Shown: positions 30,854 to 35,792 of the stretch, in pieces
Position numbering within the stretch: position 1 is the first letter of the stretch
Layout of the letters: every line of letters begins with the position of its first letter
Assembly: GCA_900197625.1 (NCBI GenBank)
Contig: FZLS01000024.1
Span: 1 to 35,792, forward strand
Source of the DNA: Rhodobacteraceae bacterium Water-Bin34
GTDB lineage: Bacteria; Pseudomonadota; Alphaproteobacteria; Rhodobacterales; Rhodobacteraceae
Direction: 5' to 3'
DNA: 35,792 bases
Notes under the pieces: model-generated
What the model was told of the DNA's origin: nothing
What the model saw: only the letters and a program-made list of their open reading frames with translations
The model's database searches: none
Position numbers and translations under genes: made by a program

Positions 30854-31844
30854 ATCTAAGTTCTTCACAGAAACGGATATGACACCTACAGATGTACCTA
30901 TGGTAAATGTAGCGTTGTCAGGCTCAGTAGACGGAGGAGTGACCCCAGGCTTAACAGTGCTGGCTGGACCTTCTAAACATTTTAAGACATCATTCGCCTT
31001 ATTAATGGCTGGTGCTTATCTTGAACGCAATGCTGATGCCGTAATGCTCTTCTACGATTCAGAGTTTGGTTCTCCTCAATCATACTTTGAGCAATTCGGT
31101 ATTGATACTTCTCGTATCTTACATACCCCTATTGCTAACGTAGAAGAGCTAAAATTTGACTTGATATCTCAGCTTGAGACTATCGAGAGAGCTGATAAGG
31201 TAATCATTGTTATTGACTCTATTGGTAACCTAGCATCTAAGAAAGAACTAGATGATGCTATCAATGAGAAGTCAGTAGCAGATATGTCACGTGCAAAGGC
31301 TCTTAAGGGTCTATTCCGTATGACTACTCCTTATCTTACTATGAAAAATATACCTATGCTGGCTATCAATCATACCTATAAAGAGATAGGATTGTTTCCT
31401 AAAGATGTAGTTGGTGGTGGTACAGGTATCTATTACAGTGCTGATAATATTTGGATCTTAGGACGTCAGCAAGATAAAAAAGGTACAGAGATTCAAGGAT
31501 ATCATTTTGTTATTAATGTGGAGAAAAGTCGTTATGTTAAAGAGAAGTCAAAAATACCTATTACAGTTTCTTGGGAGGGTGGGGTACGTAAGTATTCTGG
31601 TCTCTTGGATTGTGCTCTCGCTGGTGGCTATGTTGTTAAGCCTTCTAACGGATGGTACGCTATGGTTGACCCATCAACTGGCGAAATCGGAGGTAAAGTT
31701 AGATACGATGCTACGCTCGAAAAATCGTTTTGGGATCCAATATTTGATGGATCAGATTTCAAAGATTTCTTAAAGAAGCAATATCAGATAGGACATAAGT
31801 CCTTAGTAAGTATGGATGACATAGTGGAGAGTGTTGATGGTTAG
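30792..31844 (+). CDS. uvsX: UvsX recombinase (RecA family)
   Basis: This 350-residue strand-exchange protein (T4 UvsX is 391) works with UvsY, UvsW and gp46/gp47. The N-terminal MDKLKKNSKIKSTDILSESK and VPMVNVALSG are conserved, which supports the start at 30792 inside the dehydrogenase gene. Walker A is GPSKHFKT (59-66), close to T4's GPSKxFKS. Walker B-type VIIVIDSIGNLASKKE, a MLAINHTYKE strand and the VVGGGTGIYYSADN loop follow. The acidic end overlaps the next start by 8 bases. Confidence 0.95.
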   Translation: MSIMDKLKKNSKIKSTDILSESKFFTETDMTPTDVPMVNVALSGSVDGGVTPGLTVLAGPSKHFKTSFALLMAGAYLERNADAVMLFYDSEFGSPQSYFEQFGIDTSRILHTPIANVEELKFDLISQLETIERADKVIIVIDSIGNLASKKELDDAINEKSVADMSRAKALKGLFRMTTPYLTMKNIPMLAINHTYKEIGLFPKDVVGGGTGIYYSADNIWILGRQQDKKGTEIQGYHFVINVEKSRYVKEKSKIPITVSWEGGVRKYSGLLDCALAGGYVVKPSNGWYAMVDPSTGEIGGKVRYDATLEKSFWDPIFDGSDFKDFLKKQYQIGHKSLVSMDDIVESVDG

Positions 31845-32130
31845 TATACCAGGTATGTTCGAGCAGAACAAAGAGTTTGAGTTAATCCCTGGTGATGATG
31901 ATCATTGGCATATTCGAATCAAAGAAGGAGAGTTTATTGAGTCAGTATTCTCCTTTGGAGAGATCTCTATTGATAACAAATCTGATATGATGAAGTTTAA
32001 TGTTACGTTACATTCTAGTCCTGATGAAGAACTTACAACTGATAACTTGCACTTTCAACGATATGCAGGTAAAATACTAGAGAGCGTAATGTTTGAAAAC
32101 CTAAGTGAAATGAGTAAGAATGAACAATAA
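31837..32130 (+). CDS. Hypothetical protein between uvsX and gp41
   Basis: The ATG at 31837 gives 97 residues; a GTG at 31831 is also in frame. The protein is acidic with a beta-rich appearance: EQNKEFELIPGDDDHWHIRI, then ESVFSFGEISIDNK and KFNVTLHSSPDEELTT, ending in a helix with YAGKILESVMFENLSEM. I recall an unnamed protein in this place in marine T4-like phages. It overlaps uvsX by 8 bases and gp41 by 11, so a replication or recombination role is plausible. No motif assigns a function. Confidence 0.7.
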   Translation: MVSIPGMFEQNKEFELIPGDDDHWHIRIKEGEFIESVFSFGEISIDNKSDMMKFNVTLHSSPDEELTTDNLHFQRYAGKILESVMFENLSEMSKNEQ

Positions 32131-33496
32131 TCTAGAGCAGCTTATACTTCGTCATCTATTGATCGAAGAATCGTTTATGCGTAAGGTGCTACCCTTTATT
32201 AAGCCTGAATACTTTCAAGGCGTGACAAGACAATTGTTTCTAGAGATAGGTAAGTTTGTTGCTAAATACAACAAGCTACCTACTATAGATGCTTTTAAGA
32301 TTGAGATAGATCAAAGCGGTCGTTATAACGATGATCAGTATACTGCTGCTATGGAGATGCTTCCTAGCATCTTTGATGATGTATCTAAGAAAGCAGATAA
32401 GGAATGGCTTGAAGATACTACTGAGAAGTGGTGTCAAGATAGAGCTATACATAATGCGATTATGGAGAGTATCTCTATAATTGACGGTAAGCATCAAGAG
32501 CTTACTAAGAACGCTTTGCCTGATTTATTACAGAAGGCGTTAGCAGTAACGTTTGACTCATCAGTCGGTCACGACTATATCGAGAATGTAGAGGAACGTT
32601 ATGACTTCTATCACGAGCAAGAAGAAAGAATACCTTTCGATCTGGAATACCTTAACCGAATCACAAAAGGTGGTATTCCTAATAAAACTCTCAATATTGC
32701 GCTCGCAGGAACCGGAGTAGGTAAGTCACTCTTTATGTGTCATATGGCTGGTAACATACTAAGCCAAGGTAGAAACGTCCTATATATTACTATGGAGATG
32801 GCTGAAGAGCGTATCGCTGAACGTATAGATGCTAATCTACTTAACATACCTATTGATCAATTAGAGAATATCGCTAAGCCTATATTTAAGAGTAAGGTAG
32901 ATGATATTGCTTCTAAGACTAATGGTAAGTTAATCATAAAAGAATATCCAACAGGCGCGGCTAACTCTAGTCATTTCAGAGCGCTCTTAAACGAACTAAA
33001 GCTTAAACGTAACTTTGTACCGGAGATTATCTTTATTGACTATCTTAATATCTGTGCATCTGCTCGTATGAAAGCTATGGGAGGATCGATCAATTCTTAT
33101 ACGTATATTAAAGCTATTGCCGAGGAGTTACGTGGCCTTGCTGTTGAGTTCAACGTACCGGTCTTCTCTGCAACGCAAACGACACGTTCAGGTTTTACTA
33201 GCTCAGACCCTGGGCTTGAAGATACGTCCGAGTCTTTTGGACTACCCGCTACCGCTGACTTAATGATTGCTCTTATATCATCTGAAGAGTTAGAAGCTCA
33301 AGGACAGATAATGGTTAAGCAGCTTAAGAATAGATATAACGATCCTGGTAAGTATAAACGTTTTGTACTAGGCGTTGATAGAGCTAAGATGAGATTAATG
33401 GATGCAGATAATCCAACTGAAGGTGTTGTAGATGACTCACCAGCATTCGATAAGTCTCAAGTAAACGAACGATTCAAAGATTTTAAAATGGAGTAG
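32120..33496 (+). CDS. 41: gp41 replicative DNA helicase (DnaB family)
   Basis: This 458-residue hexameric helicase (T4 gp41 is 475) unwinds the fork and stimulates primase. The N-terminal helical domain begins NNLEQLILRHLLIEESFMRK. The RecA-like core shows Walker A GTGVGKS (197-203), YITMEMAEERIAERI (about 224-238), Walker B IIFIDYLNIC (about 308-317), FSATQTTRSGF (about 353-363) and an ADLMIALISSEE strand. The C-terminal end is acidic. It overlaps the preceding gene by 11 bases. Confidence 0.97.
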   Translation: MNNNLEQLILRHLLIEESFMRKVLPFIKPEYFQGVTRQLFLEIGKFVAKYNKLPTIDAFKIEIDQSGRYNDDQYTAAMEMLPSIFDDVSKKADKEWLEDTTEKWCQDRAIHNAIMESISIIDGKHQELTKNALPDLLQKALAVTFDSSVGHDYIENVEERYDFYHEQEERIPFDLEYLNRITKGGIPNKTLNIALAGTGVGKSLFMCHMAGNILSQGRNVLYITMEMAEERIAERIDANLLNIPIDQLENIAKPIFKSKVDDIASKTNGKLIIKEYPTGAANSSHFRALLNELKLKRNFVPEIIFIDYLNICASARMKAMGGSINSYTYIKAIAEELRGLAVEFNVPVFSATQTTRSGFTSSDPGLEDTSESFGLPATADLMIALISSEELEAQGQIMVKQLKNRYNDPGKYKRFVLGVDRAKMRLMDADNPTEGVVDDSPAFDKSQVNERFKDFKME

Positions 33497-33500
33497 CTAA

Positions 33501-33620
33501 ATGGCACAAAAAGGTATCACTAACAGTAAGAAGACAAGTATCGGTAAAGGTAATGTAAAAACGTCTTCTATGAATAAACATAAACGCCGATCATATAAAA
33601 AGTCTCGAGGTCAAGGATAA
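33501..33620 (+). CDS. Basic 39-residue conserved phage protein
   Basis: The gene lies between gp41 and thyX, with a weak GGAG-like site and a stop overlapping the thyX ATG (TAATG). The residues MAQKGITNSKKTSIGKGNVK, then SSMNKHKRRSYKKSRGQG, are Lys/Arg/Gly/Ser-rich and probably unfolded alone. From memory, cyanophages encode a near-identical small basic protein (MAQKGI-N-KKTS...SMNK-KRRSYK) in the same neighbourhood. Function unknown; nucleic-acid binding is likely from its charge. Confidence 0.78.
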   Translation: MAQKGITNSKKTSIGKGNVKTSSMNKHKRRSYKKSRGQG

Positions 33621-34306
33621 TGCATGTCAGACTATTATCGCACAGTCAACCCGTACGGCATGTACATTCAGGCGAACCAGGAATTATGGGCCTCGAAAAC
33701 ATCCAAGACCTCGTCGCTTATTGCGCCCGTGTCTCCAATCCATCGAACCAAGCTAACACCAAAACGACACCCAAGCTGCTCGAGTACCTTATTAAGCATA
33801 AGCACTGGAGCCCGTTCGAAATGGCGTCAGCATGTATGGAAATTACAACAACTAGAGACATCGCTCGACAGCTGCTAAGACATAGATCATTTGCATTTCA
33901 AGAGTTCTCTCAACGCTATGCTGATATTAGAGAGTTAGATGACTCTGTAGTAATACGTAAAGCAAGACTACAAGATGAAAAGAATAGACAGAATAGCGTT
34001 ATAACAGATGATACTTCTCTACATGTTCAGTGGGAACAACATCAACGTAATGTATGGCATTCAGCTATGACTGCTTACAAATGGGCAATCGAAAATGGTA
34101 TTGCTAAAGAACAAGCACGAGTTGTACTACCAGAAGGTAATACAGTATCTCGTCTGTATGTGAATGGAACAATTAGATCATGGATACATTATATCGAATT
34201 GCGATCAGCTAATGGTACGCAAAGAGAGCATATGGATCTAGCTAAAGCAACAGCTGAGGCTATAAGTAAAATATACCCAAACATATCTAATTTTATTCAG
34301 GAGTAA
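33620..34306 (+). CDS. thyX: ThyX flavin-dependent thymidylate synthase
   Basis: This 228-residue enzyme converts dUMP to dTMP using FAD, NADPH and methylenetetrahydrofolate. The signature RHRSFAFQEFSQRY (87-100; RHR-x7-S) is complete, and HWSPFEMASACMEI (62-75) and YVNGTIRSWIHYIELRS near the C-terminal third are standard. The first ~230 bases (33620-33850) are clearly richer in G+C, with C/G-ending codons, than the rest and the neighbours, indicating a mosaic gene. An 84-codon open frame overlaps this part and is judged a shadow. Confidence 0.95.
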   Translation: MHVRLLSHSQPVRHVHSGEPGIMGLENIQDLVAYCARVSNPSNQANTKTTPKLLEYLIKHKHWSPFEMASACMEITTTRDIARQLLRHRSFAFQEFSQRYADIRELDDSVVIRKARLQDEKNRQNSVITDDTSLHVQWEQHQRNVWHSAMTAYKWAIENGIAKEQARVVLPEGNTVSRLYVNGTIRSWIHYIELRSANGTQREHMDLAKATAEAISKIYPNISNFIQE

Positions 34307-34311
34307 ATTAA

Positions 34312-34551
34312 ATGCATAGTCGTCAGAAGCATCTATCAACATACTATTCAGATCACGGAGAAGGAAAAGCAGAAATCTGGTTTGATTTCAAAGAAGAGCT
34401 TGCCTTTATTAAATATTTAGACGATAATGATGTTATGTTCTTTGAAGAGAGCTTTCCTAATAACTCGATTAGTTATGTGGAAGATGCTGCTGAGAACTGG
34501 GCTTTAGGAATAAAGAAATTGAAAGGATATAAACAAATTGCCTTATTATAG
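34312..34551 (+). CDS. Hypothetical protein, 79 residues, downstream of thyX
   Basis: An AGGAGTAAATTAA site precedes the ATG. The acidic, aromatic protein contains YYSDHGEGKAEIWFDFKEEL (about 11-30) and DNDVMFFEESFPNNSISYVE (about 38-57), followed by a helix with AAENWALGIKKLKGY. I recall unnamed relatives in marine T4-like phages. It overlaps the queD-like start by 14 bases. No function can be assigned. Confidence 0.7.
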   Translation: MHSRQKHLSTYYSDHGEGKAEIWFDFKEELAFIKYLDDNDVMFFEESFPNNSISYVEDAAENWALGIKKLKGYKQIALL

Positions 34552-34984
34552 TACAAAAACATACGGACATAACATCGGACTATCAGCGGTGTTCCGTCAA
34601 CCTAATGCAGATCATTCTCATTGTCATCTATTGCATGGATACAGTTTAGGCTTTAAGTTTACCTTTGCTTGTGAGCATCTAGATAATAAGAACTGGGCTG
34701 TTGACTTTGGAGGTTTAAAACCAATCAAAGCATGGTTAGAAGATAGCTTCGATCATAAGACAGCTATTGATAGAGCTGATCCTCATATGGATGTGTTTCT
34801 AGATCTAGAGAAGAAAGGTCTTATTGACCTTAGAGTCTTTGATGGTGTAGGTGCTGAGAAGTTTGCTTATCATGCATTTAAGTTTGCTGATAATCTTATT
34901 AAGGAGAAGACAGGTGGTAGATGTTGGGTGCACTCAGTAGAGTGTTCAGAGCATGGAGCTAACAGCGCTATCTATGGGTTATAA
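34538..34984 (+). CDS. queD: QueD-like 6-carboxytetrahydropterin synthase / PTPS family
   Basis: This 148-residue protein probably starts at TTG 34538, with GAAAGGATATAAAC upstream; no nearby in-frame ATG precedes the conserved KTYGHNIGLSAVFRQ. Family marks are C29 and H33-G34 in SHCHLLHGYSLGF, AVDFGGLKPIKAWLED (54-69), FDHKTAI (71-77) and the late VECSE with E135. QueD makes 6-carboxytetrahydropterin, the precursor for QueE. Two usual zinc histidines (SAxH and the second His of HGH) are replaced by F19 and Y35, while H26, H28 and H30 lie nearby, so the metal site seems rearranged. Confidence 0.82.
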   Translation: MPYYSTKTYGHNIGLSAVFRQPNADHSHCHLLHGYSLGFKFTFACEHLDNKNWAVDFGGLKPIKAWLEDSFDHKTAIDRADPHMDVFLDLEKKGLIDLRVFDGVGAEKFAYHAFKFADNLIKEKTGGRCWVHSVECSEHGANSAIYGL

Positions 34985-34986
34985 TT

Positions 34987-35175
34987 ATGGTTAAAGCTAT
35001 ACTTGATAAAAAGTTTCTAAAGGTTGAGCAGGATTCTGATGGAGAACTATTCCTTGAGTTTCCTGACGATCTATTAGATACTATGAATTGGAAGCCAGGT
35101 GATACTATTATCTGGACTGAGCTTCCTAATGGTAATGGATATAATGTAGAGAAGGCGAAGACGCATGACGGATAA
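34987..35175 (+). CDS. Small AbrB/SpoVT-like domain protein
   Basis: This 62-residue protein starts 2 bases after the queD stop. The core LFLEFPDDLLDTMNWKPGDT, then IIWTELPNGNGYNVEKA, has the pattern of AbrB/MazE swapped-hairpin domains (strand, P-x-x-x-L, W/G-x-x-x-G-D, strand), which bind DNA as dimers. From memory, cyanophages encode a close relative. A small transcriptional regulator or antitoxin-like role is possible. It overlaps the queE start by 11 bases, placing it inside the deazaguanine gene pair. Confidence 0.68.
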   Translation: MVKAILDKKFLKVEQDSDGELFLEFPDDLLDTMNWKPGDTIIWTELPNGNGYNVEKAKTHDG

Positions 35176-35792
35176 GAAGTACATCTATAGTGAAATATTT
35201 CATTCAATACAAGGTGAAGGACATTATACAGGTGTACCTACGGCATGGATTAGATTCTTTCTATGTAACTTACAATGTGATGGCTTTGGTCAGAAGTTTC
35301 CGACTAAGCCTGATACATATGAACTACCTTATGCAGACTTTGATGCTCACTCTGTTGATAGAGTAGAAGATCTACCTGTATGGGATAAAGGTTGTGACTC
35401 ATCATATACTTGGTCTAAGAAGTTTAAGCATCTTATGGGTCAAGCTACTGGTGCAGAGTTAGCTCAGAAGCTAGTAGACATTATGAAGAATGAGCATAAT
35501 CCTGATGGATTGTTTATGCATCCTTTATCTAAGCAGCATAACCATCTTTGTATTACTGGTGGTGAGCCTCTGATGCGTCATGCTCAGAATGCTTTTATTG
35601 ACATTTATAATAGTCTAGGTGATAATATTCCGTCATCTATTACATGGGAAACTAATGGTACTCAGAAGCTATCAGATGACTATAAGAATCTGATACAGAG
35701 TGAATCATTTAAACCTGAAGCGTTCTTCTCTGTATCACCTAAGCTATGGACAGTAGCAGGTGAGAAGAGAGAGAAGGCTATTAAACCTGAGA
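35165..35792 (+). CDS. queE: QueE-like radical SAM enzyme, 3' end outside the window
   Basis: The first 209 codons are present. SEIFHSIQGEGHYTGVP (9-25) and CITGGEPLM are hallmark QueE segments; WETNGTQ follows. QueE converts carboxytetrahydropterin to 7-carboxy-7-deazaguanine. The expected compact C-x3-C-x2-C cluster motif is split: C34 and C38 in FLCNLQC, and the third likely cysteine is C77 in GCDSSYTW, after a 38-residue insertion. With queD nearby, it points to 7-deazaguanine synthesis for tRNA or phage DNA; no DNA transferase is seen in this window. Confidence 0.88.
   Translation, partial: MTDKKYIYSEIFHSIQGEGHYTGVPTAWIRFFLCNLQCDGFGQKFPTKPDTYELPYADFDAHSVDRVEDLPVWDKGCDSSYTWSKKFKHLMGQATGAELAQKLVDIMKNEHNPDGLFMHPLSKQHNHLCITGGEPLMRHAQNAFIDIYNSLGDNIPSSITWETNGTQKLSDDYKNLIQSESFKPEAFFSVSPKLWTVAGEKREKAIKPE

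Noticed and set aside
33624..33878. 84-codon + strand frame inside thyX
   Set aside because: ThyX motifs are continuous in the other frame; this one has no ribosome binding site of its own and a low-complexity end. It is open because of the GC-rich composition there.
1..35792. tRNA genes, CRISPR arrays, insertion sequences, integrase or attachment sites
   Set aside because: I looked for them and saw none; gene spacing is too tight for tRNAs except at 17294-17417 and 25879-25987, which hold promoter and terminator signals.

Overview
This window is a contiguous piece of a strictly lytic T4-like tailed phage (myovirus) genome. Nearly every gene lies on the + strand and is tightly packed. Core T4 morphogenesis and replication proteins are recognisable in an order typical of the marine 'exo-T4' branch (cyanophages and pelagiphage HTVC008M-type viruses) rather than of enteric T4. 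AT-rich codon use, hsp20, thyX, queD/queE and several small proteins that I recall from marine T4-like phages support that placement. No photosynthesis gene is present in this window. A DUF1127 protein, a family concentrated in Alphaproteobacteria, hints at an alphaproteobacterial host; that is inference. Layout, left to right. Positions 1-751 hold the end of a structural/tail-associated gene and a second small gene that share a PSDR(T/S)FR(G/N)AW motif. Positions 801-12960 are the virion block: gp13, gp14 and gp15 (neck and tail completion), gp16 and gp17 (terminase), gp18 (sheath), gp19 (tube), gp20 (portal), an acidic gp67-like and a small gp68-like core protein, an unknown, gp21 (protease), gp22 (scaffold) and gp23 (major capsid). 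The block closes with a strong UUCG-loop terminator. Five intergenic TATAAATA late-promoter boxes (T4 gp55-type) punctuate the virion block, the last one lying just beyond the terminator. Positions 13053-17293 carry a second gp19-family tail protein, UvsY, a RecB/Cas4-like nuclease, UvsW and two unknowns. Positions 17418-24166 carry gp55 (late sigma), an NAD-sugar epimerase, gp47/gp46, gp45 (clamp), an unknown, gp44/gp62 (clamp loader) and RegA. Positions 24176-25878 hold a virion-like protein, an Hsp20 chaperone, a DUF1127 protein and a 56-residue protein. Positions 25988-33620 hold DNA polymerase gp43, an archaeo-eukaryotic-primase-like protein, a cytidylyltransferase, a UDP-glucose dehydrogenase-like protein, UvsX and gp41 helicase. 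Positions 33620-35792 hold ThyX, small unknowns, QueD-like, an AbrB-like protein and the 5' part of a QueE-like gene. How the genes work together: gp43, gp44, gp62, gp45, gp41 and the primase-like protein form a replisome. UvsX, UvsY, UvsW, gp46 and gp47 supply recombination-dependent replication. gp55, probably docked on clamp gp45, switches on the TATAAATA late promoters that drive the virion genes, while three host-sigma70-like promoters (before gp55, hsp20 and gp43) would drive early/middle genes. RegA probably represses translation of some of these mRNAs. ThyX supports dTMP supply; QueD and QueE point to 7-deazaguanine synthesis; the epimerase, cytidylyltransferase and dehydrogenase point to nucleotide-sugar chemistry. 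The most interesting points are a hairpin that would hide the gp44 start site, operator-like inverted repeats over the -35 boxes of two early promoters, the Hsp20/DUF1127/56-residue cassette, a non-T4 primase beside the polymerase, and QueD/QueE proteins with rearranged metal motifs.
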